Source: Aphanomyces cochlioides
Lineage: Eukaryota > Oomycota > Saprolegniomycetes > Saprolegniales > Verrucalvaceae
Length of the DNA stretch: 64,000 nucleotides
Assembly (NCBI GenBank): GCA_019828595.1
Contig: JAHQRK010000004.1
Location: forward strand, 2,356,001 to 2,420,000
Direction: 5' to 3'
In this document: positions 48,280 to 61,277 of the stretch, in pieces
Numbering within the stretch: position 1 is the stretch's first letter
How the letters are laid out: each line of letters starts with the position of its first letter
Made by a program: the position numbers and the translations under genes
Notes under the pieces: model-generated
The model's input: only the letters and a program-made list of their open reading frames with translations
What the model was told of the DNA's origin: nothing
Databases searched by the model: none

Positions 48280-50571
48280 TTATGCGCCGAGACCGCGCAC
48301 CTTCTCCATCTGCGCATCAAATTGCCCAAGCCACGTCGCATCGAGGAAGCGATTCTCCTTCTTGATCGTCCTCTTCATTCCTAAGACGCGATCGACGTCG
48401 GCCACGAAAATCAGGCCGTGGATCGGTCGACACGCTCGAATAAAATCGCCCACGACTTCGTTCTTCATCTTTGGAATCGCGCCTACAATGTTGCCAATGA
48501 TCAACAAATCCTGCAAAGACCGAGCGTACCGATGGCCTTGGCGAGATCCGCCGCCGGAATCGTCCCAATGCCGTCAGGGTCAAGCGTCCTGACGAGATGT
48601 GTGATTTGATCTCGATACGGCACAAGTTTGCTCGCGTCGATTTTGTCATTTTTGACAACTTGCGGCAATTCATGGCGAAGTTGATCGCGACGAGCATCCG
48701 TTCGACGATGAACTCGCACGAGGCTTTCGAATTCATCGACGTCGATCACGCCATTCTTGTTGGAGTCCAAATGCGCCATGAAGGCATCTATCTAGCAAAA
48801 AAATAGGATGGTCAGAAAAACGAAGCGGCGGCTATCGTACTTCATGTGGCGGCAGACGAATGTCCATCTGACGTAGCACTTCTTCAAGTCCTTGACGAGA
48901 AATGTACCCCATCTGATCGAAATCGCAGTAGCGAAAGAGATCGATGACTCGCATGCGCTTGCGCTTGAGGTACTTGTCGATTCGATGCACCACAGTCCGG
49001 AGAAGTTTGCTCTGGTTGTTTCTTTGGTCTGTCGTGAGATATTCTTGAAAAAGACTGTCGCCCAAATCCTTCTTCTTGGGCGACATCCTGTGCGTTGGCT
49101 GCTGTTTATGTGGTGGCGGGCTCTTCTTTTGGTTAGACGTCATGGCTTGCTTTGGATAGTCCACTTTGGGCTGCTTCAGTCGTTGCCGCCACTGAGCTTC
49201 GCCCCCTGGAACGGCAATGTTTGGCAGTGTCGGTGGTGCATGAGAGAGTGGATTCCGAAGCAAGGAGGCGGTGGGCGCAATGGTTGGCCTGCAACGTAAT
49301 TTGAAACAATTGGTCGTGGGTAAATCGTACTTGAGTACACCTGGAAGGGCTTCGGGGCTAATGAGGGAGAGCAATTTGATGCGCCACGCAGGCTCCTCAG
49401 TCGCCTCCATCTCGTTCGTGTCGCTGTTCATGACTTGGTCATCGAGTGGCTCAACGCTTTTTGGAGGCGACGGAAACTCGTCTTTGGAGGAAGGGGGAGG
49501 TTCAGTGTCTTCTGAATATTGGCTGCCACTTGTCGACGTATTCCTTGGTCCTGCTCGCGTCAGAAGAGCTTCCCGCGATGCTGTAATGCCATCTATTGAG
49601 TCTTCCAGAGTAAATAATGCCTGGTGTGAAACTCTACCTCGTTGTCGTGACGGCAGAGCGTGCTCGAGCTCGCTGAACAAGTTGATGGGCTCCGTGTTAA
49701 TAACAGGAGGCTCCTCGTTCTTGGGCATTATATCTTTCTTGGCCGCCGCTTCAATCTCGTGGCTCTTTCGAAGAACCTCGAGCATTTCATCCTCGTCTGT
49801 TCGTAATTAGCGATTGGATTTTGATGAGTCTTACCGAGCTCCTCTTCGTCGTCGTCTTGGGCGTAGTAAACAACATAAACCCCATCTTTGACGCTGCGCA
49901 CGACGCCTTCAAACGTGCCAAAGCCTTCAAACTCTTTAAAAAACTTCGTGCCAGGCTTTGGACGTCTAGTTTGGTCATTCTTTAAAAACAATCGGACAGC
50001 GGCTTGCATCTTGGTGAGTCCGCGGCGGAATTTCATCGCAAGTGTGTACCAATGACTCTCTCCTTTAGCCAGAACTTCCTGCGCTGCTGCAATTTTTGCG
50101 TCAGGGCAGTTCATTTGATAGAGGCTAGCCAACTGCCGAAGGAATTCGTACGTGCGGCTGACTTCGACCCCTGCAAGAACCTACGACGCAGGTTATTCAT
50201 GTTCTGATGATAAAAGTTTGTCCACCTGAACAGGGCTCACGTAGAGCAAAACGGAGAGGCATTCGACTTTAGCATGATGCATTGTGAATGAAATAAAGGC
50301 CAGCGCACGCACTAAAAAGCCAGCCTAGTGACAAGTTAGACGCTCTTTCTCTCAACAGGAGACCAACCTTTTGCTCTCTCGATACCAGATTTCCCAGTGT
50401 GATTTGGGCCGGCGAGAAAATCCCCGACGACTCCAAGGTGACCACGCAGAGTTTGTGAAGGAATGGGAACGGTGGACGCTCAAGAACTTTTTTTGTGAAG
50501 GCTATGGGCAGCGCCGCACGCGTCAACTCGTCGAACAATCGAGTCACATCTGGATTTACTGCTTCAGCCAT
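48280..50571 (-). CDS. IFT54/MIP-T3-type CH domain fused to EF-hand protein
   Basis: Minus strand; exons 50571-50368, 50324-50226, 50180-49835, 49796-48841 and 48791 onward. Residues 1-130 match the calponin-homology-like domain of MIP-T3 (TRAF3IP1/IFT54), an intraflagellar-transport and microtubule protein: VLERPPFPFLHKL, SGIFSPAQ, VEVSRTYEFLRQLA. An IQ-like helix follows (LTKMQAAVRLFLKN), then a small domain (GFGTFEGVVRSVKDGVYVVY), a 200-residue disordered linker and EF-hand-like segments (YCDFDQMGYISRQGLEEVL; LDSNKNGVIDVDEFESLV; LDPDGIGTIPAADLAKAI). The frame breaks near 48505-48520: the EF-hand frame meets a stop, while a well-formed continuation (DLLIIGNIVGAIPKMKNEVV, to 48280) is one base out. 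A 19-nt GT-AG segment bridges it but is too short for a normal intron. Confidence 0.75.
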
Positions 50572-50848
50572 GGACGGTCGAAGTGTCTTCGAGCGACGGC
50601 GTGATAAGCGTGGATAAATATATCTCGAGGCGTTTCATGCGGGCAAGAAAGGGGATTGCGATTCTTCTTCTCGTTGATCCATGCATGACTTCACATGCGC
50701 TTCTGAAGAGTTTCTTATCGCCCTGTGTCTTCATCAACTGAGAGGTTAATTGTACTTGAAGCGGCAGGATTTTATGCTGTTCTGGTACTTGATGGATGTG
50801 TCCTTCCGAGATGAAACCGCCATCTTATTTAGGCGGACAGGATCCAGA

Positions 50849-51808
50849 ATGGACACGGCGCGAGTAAATCCCGATGGGGTGCGCTACATGAGTGTGAGCG
50901 AGCAACTCTTGGATATGAGCATGAACAAGCAGCTTCCTGGCAAATTGGACCGCCATGCTCTTGAGAAACGTCTGATGGAGCTGCAGGGCGATGTCTCGAG
51001 ACTAGTGACAAAGCTCTCAACCCGTGCCAAAGACGAGACATCCGCGGCAATTGCACATGTATAGCGACTTCACTCTGCAGGAGTTTTCACGCCATGGCTC
51101 CGTAGGAATCCTCCGTTGTCAAGCTCTCTCAACGAGCCAAAAGCAGCATCTCGGTGCGGCAAGTGCAGGAGAAGAAACCACCCGCAGCTGCGCTAAACAC
51201 GACCAAGACTTCGATTCCAGGGAGTCGCATGGGCAACTTGATTCGGCTTCAAAGCGAACTCCATGCAACTCGCCTTTCAAACGACAAACTCCGCTTTGAT
51301 CTTGACCAGGTTTGCTTCCGACCTCTCCCTCCATTGAATGTCGAGCCATCCATAGATGCGCCGGACAATGGAAGCCCAACAAGCCAAACTTCGAGAGTTT
51401 CAAGAGCTCCAAGCAGCATATAGACTACTCCAGGAGCATTGTGCATCGCTGCAGCAGTCGCTTGACCTGTCAGAGACGATCCGCCAGCGGCAGAAAAAAA
51501 TGCTGCATGATCTCAAGTTGTCCAAATCAACTTCTTCACTGGGTGTTCCGGAGCTGCCATCGCCACCGAACGACAACCAACTCGACGAAAAAATCGGAGT
51601 GCAGGAGCACTGGATGACGCCGCCACCGGCACCTGCACAGACAAGAAAGACGACAGCCGCCCGGACACGGCCCAAACCAAAAAAGACAAAGCTCCAACGT
51701 GCCGCGTCGGCCAACAGCAGCTTTCTCGCTCCAACGCAAGCAAGTCAGCAGCGGTTCGCCGAGACAAGACAGTTCCTCAGGCAGCAGCAGCTTGATCATC
51801 GACGATAA
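50849..51808 (+). CDS. Coiled-coil protein of unknown function (288 aa)
   Basis: Exons 50849-51058, 51106-51309 and 51356-51808, all phase 0. Start MDTARVNPDGVRYMSVSEQL; an in-frame ATG at 50774 would add 25 residues. Helical throughout: HALEKRLMELQGDVSRLVTK, LIRLQSELHATRLSNDKLRF, LREFQELQAAYRLLQEHCAS and an RQRQKKMLHDL heptad stretch, then a Pro/Thr/Lys-rich tail. Divergent from the IFT54-like gene and convergent with the SFI1-GAF gene, whose stop lies 10 bp away. No catalytic motif. A cytoskeletal role is suggested only by its neighbours. Confidence 0.75.
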
Positions 51809-51818
51809 TAAAGAGCAT

Positions 51819-54800
51819 CTAGTCAGCGCGGGTTTTTTCTTTGTCGTTGTCTCGGAGCCGATGGCAGATTCGTCGAACTTCTGCTGTCATAACATCGGGC
51901 AACTTTCCTTGGTACTTCATCGCAACGCGAATAGCTTTCGAAAGGAAGATTGCGTCCGTCACGGCGCGCGTCAGTTGGTTCTCCAAAGCTTGAATGTCTG
52001 CTTCCAGATGCGATGTCTGGGGCAAATCGTGCCTGGGGCGATTGTCGCGCGTCGAGTGCAGCAATTCACGAGCTTTCGTGAGCTGCTCATGCTGCTGCAA
52101 AGTCCATATGACACGATGCAACTCTTCTTCTTTGGCTTGCCGAGTTTGCTGTTCGTCAAGGAGGGCTTGCTCTTTAGCGGCGACTTGGCTTCGTAGTCTG
52201 TCAATCACTTCTTCCAGTGAGTCATGTTTGGCCTTGAGAAACTAGAAAGTCGCTCAGCAAGATGCACATAAACCAAGACTGAGACGTACTTGCTCTGTTT
52301 GTACTTCATTCTCCATGCGAGCTCGTTCAAGAGCTTCACAAGTGGCTTGAGCTTGACGAAGTCGCACTTCGACATCTAAGTAGTGTTTCTTCCACTGCTT
52401 ATGCTGCTTGAACAACTTGGTCAATTTGGACGGCGAGCGAGCTGCAACTGGATCACGCGAAGATCGGAGAACATCTCGAAGCAAGCCTTCGACTACACGA
52501 GATTCCGTGAATACCACAGAATGAAAGGCGTTTTTACCAGCAGCAGCACAAGCGTGACACAAGATGAAAGCCTCAATGCGATGGGTGACAAATGCCATCT
52601 CGACGACCCCCCAGACAGCACCTAAGAAGTACATTACACATTGAATGATCGTACGCCATCAGAGTACCATCATTGCTTTGGATGGGCACACATATGACTT
52701 GAATACGATCAACAATTGATGAAGTTTGAGGCGAAGTGCCAACGAGGGGATTAACAACAAACTACAACTCATCAGGGCGATGGAAAAAAATAAATTGAAG
52801 TACCTGGTCGACAAGAGGATGAAAACGAGTTTCTAACGAGACGTTCGCAGAGCGAAAGACAGCTCCAGAACCAACAACAAAGCCAGCAATGCCAAGATGC
52901 GACGGTGCAGTGAACATCTGATGATTGATGTACGACCAAAGCTCCTGCTTGACGGGATCAACCAAGTACAGCATCCCTGCATGCACCGCTGAGCCATCAG
53001 GATTGACGGAAAATGGAGCTTACCGCAAGCATCTTGCAAGCAAATGGAAGATACGGCTGAGCAAAGTTGCTCAATACTCTTAGCTTGACTTAGTGCTTGC
53101 CATGTCAAGCGAAGCGGACCGACAATTTCTTCTCGCTGAGCCATGGCTGCCAGTTGCTCCTCGACAAGCAAACGATGCGCTTCGTCGAGCTGCGAGACTG
53201 CGAAATGCATCTTGGCGCGCCAAGCTTGTTGTACAGCGGCATGCTTCCACCGAAGAAACCCCCAAGCAGTGTGCTGTAGTTGTATGCAACGAAGTCTCCA
53301 CATGACCATGGACATGCCCCACTTGGCCCGAAGATCTGACATGGTTTTCTGCAGTAAATACATGTCAATGTTTCTTGGATTAATGTGAAATAGTACCTGG
53401 GATGCAACAAGCAAGTCGTGGCCATGTGCAGACTCTCGACGGTACCGTGCCTCGACTTGTGCATGAGTCGATCGCCAAACTTGGTGCACTCCAAAGACAA
53501 GCCATTGCCGCCAAGCGTGAGCCAGAGTGTTGCATCGGCGACGAACACATTTGTCCACTATTGTTCGGACACTTGCCTACAAGCAAGTGACGATCAAGAG
53601 ATTTTGCAATCTACTCACCCGAAGCCGACAGCGCAATGCTGCAAGTACATGCCAGTGCTGCACCGCTCTTTCAAGACGCCTCATCTCCCATTTGCGTTGC
53701 AGTTTGAGCCGGCGACGACGTGGTCCTATGCATGACTTCCACGCAACAAAATGTTCGTGCAGCATAATCTGTTCTTGCGCGCGACACCATTCATCTGCGC
53801 GTTTTCGCATTTTATGACTATTTTCAACGACACGGCACCAAGTCAACCACGTACAGCTTACTAACTTCCGTTGAAGTGCTTTATCAAAGGTGTGCTCCAA
53901 AGCTGTGACCATGGTTTCAAAGGCCCGGATTTGTTGCTGCAGCTGTTCACTTGCTGTCGCTTCAGTTGTGGAAAGCTGCTCGTGGAGATCAGCAACAAGA
54001 TTGTCCTGAGCAAGTAAATCTTGTTCGAGAGCTCGCATTGCATCTTTCTGTGATGTTGCGCTAGCAGTCCATTGCTCTCGCTCCACGGCTCTCTCTTCTT
54101 CAATACGTTTAAAAAGTGCCTGGACGTCGATACGAACAAGTGCCAATTTCCACGCAAACCATCGTTGTCTCAAGATGCGCAAATAAACTCGATCAAACAT
54201 ACTGCGTAGATGGCGCAATCGTGCACTATAAATTTGCCATTTTTGCCAGAATCTTCTGTATATCCATCGTGTACAACTGACATTGCGGGTCTTCTTTTCA
54301 CGGCGGCAGGATATGTAGTAGCGCCAGCGACCGAGGTAATACTGTTTGCAATGAGAGGTGCAAGAAGCAAGGAGAAGCATAAGTTTTCGAGCCCTCAAAT
54401 TCGCCGATTCTTGCGCGGCTTTTGCTTGATAGATATTGGATCGCCAATTCTGAAATCCCCTCAAAGTGACCCTTGTCCTGAATTTGGTTGCTACCAACAA
54501 GACTACTTCACCCGCGTGTCTCTGACGATGCTGAAATTTGCGCCACCGTTGCCACAGATTTCTTGTCGTCGTTGTTGCAACAGCCTCAGCAACACACTGA
54601 CATTTGTCTCGAAAGTAACGTTGATCTTGTGACCACTCATGCCACTGACGACACATTCGCCGACGTGCCCAAGTATGATAAAAAGCAGCAACTGTCTCGA
54701 CGTGAGAGCGTTTTCTTCTTAGGAACTCGACAAACAGGAGCCAGTTACTCCAGAATCCACCAAGAGTCCGTCTTTGCATCCGCCGAACGACTTGAAGAGC

Positions 54801-57800
54801 TTTAACTCGGCTTTGTTTCAGCAATGGCACAGCACGTTTCCACTCCAGAAAAGCCGTGCGGAGTGTCGTTTGAATAAACGACAGACACTTGGACGCACAT
54901 AATTGTCGCTTGAGCTGCAAGGCGGAGTCAGCGAGATGGCGGCTTTTTTCTTTTGAGGATTCTACATGGGCTGTCAGTTCGTTGATCATGGCTCGTGCAG
55001 TCGCGAGCGCAGCGGTAGTTTCCTCAGCTTCAGTGCGAAGCCGCTGTCGTTCTGCTTGGGTGACATCGAGTCTGTGCTGACGCCATGTTCCCCAAGCATT
55101 TCGCAAGATATGATTCAGTAACCAAGTTCTCAATTGATTGCTGGCAATGCGGTCTCGGCGCTGTCGCCAAGCATTTTCTCGCCACACTTCAATCGTTTTC
55201 CCCGTCGTAATGTGCTGAAAGCGCGCAGCACACCGTCGCAAAAGCCACGCTTGATGTTGACACACACGAACGTTGTCCCGCCAATTTAAAAAGATATGAC
55301 GGATTACAATCGAGTTCCAAGTGCGCTGGATTGTATTTGTGGCTTTGCCTCGAGCTTCGAGTTTGAAGGCAGCTTTGTACTCCTCTGCAATCGCTTTTGC
55401 TGCCGTCGACCATTGAGAGAAGCTAACAAAGTACCTAGAAAGACTGTCAAGTCGTTTCCTTTTTCAAAGGCCTACATTTGGCGGGCGAGTAATTCAAATG
55501 TGCGCGTCCATGACTTTCTTTGTGCTCGTTGGGTAGACGCCATATTACGCCATTGACGCCACACGGAAGCAGTGGTCCTGCGTGCCGAAGCCAAACCCAT
55601 GAGTGACATCATCGACTTGAGCTTTCGTAGGTCCGCGACGAGGCTAGACCACGCTTGAAATGTAGTCGTAATCAGCGTGACACCATGCAGCCGTTCCCAT
55701 TTCTTCTTTATTTCCAGTTGAGCTTGGATTTGGTGGTGGAATTGTTGCCATCGTCGAAACACGAGCGCAACCTTGTTAGCTTGGAGGAGCTCTACAACTT
55801 TCCGAGTCTTGGAGCGTACAGTGCGGACATTTTCAACGTAGGCTTTCCACCGGTTGAAGCAGTAGACAGTTGTGCGCTGGAGAAGACACTCGAGAGCTTT
55901 CGCTCCCATTTTGACCTTGAGTTGATCGGCAGTGTCCTCCATTGCTTGCACTTTTTTATCATGCTCTTCCGTCAATGCAGCTACTGTAGTCGATATTTCC
56001 TGGAGTTTGGAGCTCAGCACAAGCGACATGCTTCGGTGATCCTCCTGCAACGAGACATCACTTAACGTAGTTTGCCACTGGAATTACCTGTTGCATGCCC
56101 CATCGATCTCGCTCTTGATCCATGGACCATTTTATTCTCTGGTGAATTTCTTCCCACGTCAGAAGCGCAATCTCAAGACCAGGCAAGCGAGATTGCTCCA
56201 GAAGAGCTTGAATCTGCCAAGCATCAGCTGAAGCGCCTTGGTTAGCTAGAGATTTTTCAAGTTCGCTAAGTTTGTCCGTCCATTGCAGCTCCCGCGACTT
56301 CAAAGTCTCTTCCATTGATGTAGACGACTCTTGCATCGCAAATTCCATCTCTCGAATCGCTTCTAAATGCTCTTGTTCCTGTCGTTTCTTTTCTTCGTGC
56401 AGGCTTGCCACAGTGGAATTCATCATGGTGACTGTTAAGTTGTGGACATCTTGAAGTGCAAGGCAACGGGTCGTGGTCGCCCATTGCCAGAAGCTTCGTC
56501 GCAATTTCCAGCCACGTAATCGCACGAACAAGAGCTCCAGTGATTGCTTCTGTCGAATTTGAATTAAACACTGGACAAACCAAGTTCGCCACACGCTGTG
56601 AGTCCATCGAACCATTAGATTCTCGCGTTCAAAACGCTTTCTGTCAATCCATTCCCGGCGGCGCCGACTTGCATTGATATATTTCTTCCATCGAACCCAA
56701 GTGAGGTATAGTCTTTGTGCTTGTCCTCTTTTGAACGCAGTTTCAGTCACGCATTTCAGTCGGCTGTCACGCATTGCAAGATAAATCACAACTCGCTGCC
56801 ATGTATGCCATGCGTTTCGCACGAGGTGATGGCTTATAGTTTCGAAGAGGGCAGCCATTTTCGGCCCCTTTTGTTCGTGACGGAAAACAATCCACTCCCT
56901 CCATTTCTTCCAGTGGACTTCCGCTCGAGTATGATCGAGTCGTTCTTGCCGTCGAGCCATCTTGCGTCGAAGAACTATGAAGGCCTTGACCCATTTTGCC
57001 CAAGGCGAAAATATATGCCGTTGGAGTCGCAAGTTATAACGTTCTTGCACATGAGATTGCATGAGGACGAACAAAGGATCCACTCGACGATAAACGCGCC
57101 ATCTTTTGATTGTCCGTTGAAGGTGCTTGGAGCGCCAGTGGCGCTGGAAGTGTTTCAATCGATTGGTCAGGGTTGTACTTCGTTTCCACGTCGAAAATAT
57201 TTTACCTTGGATACAAATACGCCTCCTTTCGCTATGCTCATGCGCCAGTCGAGATGTCCAAAGATTGTTTTGCTTTGATAGCTCAGCTTTAGCTATCGCC
57301 TGCGCAATTTCCATCTCCCTTATGATATCTCCCATTGATTCCTTGATATTTGTCGAATTGGTCAGTTCTTCTTGAGCCGTTCTAAGCTTCTTCAAATATT
57401 CATCGCGTTCTGTTTCTGCACGACGTTGTAAGGAAACGATGGTGAAGATAGCAGAGTGAGCAGTTGATTGCATCCACCGCCTCCACGACAACCGCAATTG
57501 GTGCAAGCGGATTCTACGATAAAGTTGATCAAGGTTTGTGCGTTGTGCCACAAGATGGACGACTTGTAGTCGCCACGCCTTGAAGATCGCCATATTCGTG
57601 CGGCGAATAATATCCTTGGCATGAGCTGTCGCAGTGCGATAGGCCTAGCAAAGAGCTGAATGAGAAGGTTGATCAATCAATTCGTTCTACGATTTGGAGG
57701 GTTTGCGTGTAGGCTGCCCATGCCCGGATTATACGCGCGAGTATCGACTTACTCCTTTGGAAATAGAAGCGGATCGCCTGGTGCTTGAGCAACGACTTCT

Positions 57801-58512
57801 TGGATTGTTTTACCAAAAATGCCATACGCTGAAAACTCTCTTCGCGTTTCTGTCGCTCGTTGTCGTAAACAGTTCGGACGGTCCACGCCTTCCAAGCGCT
57901 GTAAAGGTACTCCCGCGCTCTCATAATGAGTATTGATCGCATACGATGTGCATTTTGGCGTGCAATTGTAGCTAATAAAGTGGCTCGCTGTTCTTCCAAC
58001 TCGACATTTGTGTGAATCAACGTCGAGTTCGCAGCAAGAGTCTCACGAAGTCGCGATTGAATTTCGTCAAATTCATGTGTCCGCCCCTCCAGCGTCTTCT
58101 GGAGAGATGCTACGCAGAGCTGGACGCGTTTCGGCTCGTTAGGGTCAAACGAGCACCGTTCCTTGAGCTTGGCCACATGTTCCCTCTTTTCCTCCTGCAT
58201 CGCATCAACTTTCTTCTGCAAACGGCGGGATATATCTTCTTGTTGCTTAAATCGGTCGCGCCATTCATCGCGCTCCCGAATCGCTTTGGAGACTTCAACG
58301 TGCAGGCCAACCTGGGATGCTTCATTCATCCGTGCTATTCGATGCTGTTCTCGCCACTGCATGACTTCCGCTTCAAGCTCGGCATTTCGAAGCTCAAGCT
58401 CTCTGACACGATCGTATAAAGACGTCACGCATTCAGCGCTTCTCCAAGTCGAATTCAAGTCCATGCCGTCCATCTCAATTGCGCGCGCGATCTTTTTCGA
58501 ATGGAACGACAA
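51819..58512 (-). CDS. Giant SFI1-repeat coiled-coil protein with a GAF domain
   Basis: Probable centrosome/basal-body scaffold. Ten exons on the minus strand (58512-57691, 57644-56088, 56044-55476, 55434-53619, 53576-53397, 53348-53024, 52976-52804, 52761-52668, 52621-52290, 52241-51819) total 6,291 nt, giving 2,096 residues in one frame. An N-terminal coiled coil (about 30-190) is followed by over 25 SFI1-type repeats carrying the x-W-x-x-W core (SAWKAWTVR, SWRRWMQS, PWAKWVKAF, HWKKWREWI, AWHTWQRVV, LTWVRWKKYI, SFWQWATTT). SFI1 repeats bind centrin along a long helix. Near the C-terminus is a GAF-like domain (GMLYLVDPVKQELWSYINHQ, GIAGFVVGSGAVF, IQVICVPIQSNDGAVWGVVE), then a final coiled coil. 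The start may be 58512 or the in-frame ATG at 58473. Confidence 0.88.
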
Positions 58513-59618
58513 ATGCTAATCCGGATAATCTCTTTCATCCGAATATGTTTTCCGGATGATTTTTTTTATATCCGGAAATCTTTGAGCTGAGGCTGTGAAC
58601 TTTTGGGGAAGAGAAAGAGTGAGCTGACAAATCCTTGAGCCACATAAAGTGGCTTGTGAGGAGATTGTTTATGCTCTGTGGATTATAACATCGAGAAGGG
58701 CTTGGGAATTACGCTCCATCTTCGATAGTCAACTTGTGTTTGCCTCGGAATGAGTAAGACTGCCTGACTACGTGCTGTAGCCACGGGAATGTTTTTGACT
58801 GCGCAATCGTGGACGACAAATATGGTGTAGGCGCAAAGTGCACGAGTTCTCACTTTGACCGCGAGAAATGAAGTGAGGGGCGGCTCAAGAGCGTACTCGA
58901 CCAGTGACGTGTTCGAACAGCTTGCAACTGACTGGCCATCCAACTCTCATGAGCGACTTGTGAACTTTTGATTGGAAGTGAATGGTCAGCATGAAATTAC
59001 TGTAATCTGAGCCTACTTCATCACCTGATTGTAACAGTATAAACTACACTGCTTTGTTTGTCTCAGGTATTCCGCAATGGATCTCAAACTATCGACTCTC
59101 ACTGAATGAACACAAAAGGCGGTGTAGTGCCTTGCATTTCGATTGCTGGAGGAGGCGAAGGACCCTCAGAGGTCAGCAATATTCTGGCACTAAGAAAAAA
59201 TAGATTGACAAAGTTGCAGGAATCCCATCGAAGAGCAACTTCAACCACGACTTCAATGGAATAATCTTTCAAATGAACCTTTGCAAAATGATATCGTGGG
59301 TATATTGTGGATTCGCTAGAAATTTCCCAATTTGGATTCGTTTTTTGTATTAATGTCCAATCGCGCCAATAGATTGGATGAATGAAAAAAAGTACTTTCT
59401 CTCATGGAAACTGTACTTTCTTTAAAATTTTATTCAGCCAATCACAATCGCCCAAAATATTTATTAGCCAATGGCGTCGATTGGTGAATCGATCCGCCAG
59501 CGTGATTCGATTGAACGGGGTCTGGAAATTCGTATCAAATCAACAATAAATTCAGAGAGGTATGTACTGGAAGATGGAAAGCCATTTTAAGATTTTCCGT
59601 TGAAGGCACAAGTGGACA
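58513..59618. promoter_or_regulatory. Divergent intergenic region with CCAAT boxes
   Basis: Lies between the SFI1-GAF start (minus) and BCAT start (plus). The first part has repeated TCCGGAT/ATCCGGA words (58518-58580), partly palindromic. CCAAT boxes at about 59438, 59468 and ATTGG at 59480 lie 140-180 bp upstream of BCAT. No supported gene in between. Confidence 0.45.
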
Positions 59619-61277
59619 ATGTTTGCTGTGCGCCGACTGAAGACTGTAGCTGCCACCCAATTGCCTCATGGTGTGAAAGCATTCAGTGCGCTTGCAGACA
59701 TCCAAGTAAGAACTATATGGTGTTTGATATATCTCAAGCATGATTCTCTAGTCGAGCAAAACGATCATCAACAAGACGACCGCGCCAAAGGCCAAGATTC
59801 CCAAGGAACAATTGAAGTTTGGAGCGACGTTCACAGATCACATGCTTGAAGTCGATTGGGACAACAAGAATGGCTGGGCTGCTCCTGTCATTCGGTAAGA
59901 TATGGATCGCGCCTTTGTATATTAACCTTACCTTTCATAGACCTTACGGTCCTTTGACAATCGATCCTGCTGCCAGTGCTCTTCACTATGCGTTGCAGGT
60001 ATAGCAAGTCCCAAAATGAAGTGGTCTAATTTTTCTGATTAGTGCTTCGAAGGCATGAAAGCTTACATCGATGACAACGGCAAAATCCGTTTGTTCCGCC
60101 CTGACTTGAACATGAAGCGCATGAACAACTCAATGGAACGTCTTCATCTTCCCGTAAGGACTACCGCTTTGACGAATTACACTAGTTGCATAGACTTTTA
60201 ACTCTGATGAGTTGATTGAGGCTATGAAGTAAGGTCCACTCTTCCAACTTTGTGGCTCATATCTACTTATAGGAAGTTGATCTTGTTGGATCAATCATGG
60301 ATTCCCAAGGGCGAAGGATATTCCTTGTACATTCGTCCCACTGGTATCAGCACGCACGTATGCAAGCGATCACTTTGACAGCCCATACTCACATCTCGTG
60401 TAGCCTAACATTGGTGTCGCTGCTTCGACCAAGGCCAAGATCTTCGTCATTCTTTCTCCTGTGGGTCCTTATTACCCTGGTTCGTTCCTCTTGGTATTGT
60501 GAACTCTAAAATTCTCCACAGAGGGCTTCAACCCTGTGAAGTTGTATGCCGATACCAAGAACGTCCGTGCTTGGCCTGGCGGTACCGGCAACACCAAAGT
60601 CGGAGGGTACTACTTTCACAATTGATCTTTCTAAATGCAACCTAGCAACTATGGTTCCACGATCAAGCCTCAAATGGATGCTGCCAAGAACGGCTACTCT
60701 CAAGTTCGTCGTCAATTATTGTTTTGCGTCTGAACTTCATGCAGATTTTGTGGCTCTTCGGTGAAGAACACTATGTGACTGAAGTCGGCACGATGAACTT
60801 GTTTGTGCACTGGATCAACGAAAACGGCGAGAAGGAACTAGTCACGGCTCCGTTGTCTCGCGGTGATATCTTGCCTGGTGTGACCCGTCAATCGATCTTG
60901 GAGTTGGCTCGCGGCTGGGGCGAATTCAAAGTGACTGAATCCACCATCACCTTACCTTCGATTGTCAAGGCTCAAAAGGAAGGTCGTTTGTTGGAAATCT
61001 TTGGATCAGGCACTGCTGCTGTCATTTCCCCCGTCCAATTGATCAACTACAATGGCGAGGCAAGACATGAGAGTTGTGCTTGATTTGTCTCAACCATGAG
61101 TTAGGATATCAACGTGCCATTGGATGCTCCTGATGGCAAGTCGGGCAAGTTGACCAAGCGCATTTGGAACGAAATGACCGATATTCACGTACGTAACCAC
61201 AAGTCTCGACCTTTGAATGACGAGCTCTCCTGTAGTATGGTCGCGTCGAACATCCCTGGTCGATTGTCATCAACTAA
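59619..61277 (+). CDS. Branched-chain amino acid aminotransferase, likely mitochondrial
   Basis: PLP enzyme transferring the amino group between Leu/Ile/Val and 2-oxoglutarate. Nine or so short introns separate exons as small as 12 codons. N-terminus [18 protein letters not shown] fits a mitochondrial presequence. Then: [115 protein letters not shown] (the PLP lysine lies in [12 protein letters not shown]), [33 protein letters not shown] and [20 protein letters not shown]. It ends [13 protein letters not shown]. All fold-type IV BCAT landmarks are present; about 400 residues. Confidence 0.95.
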
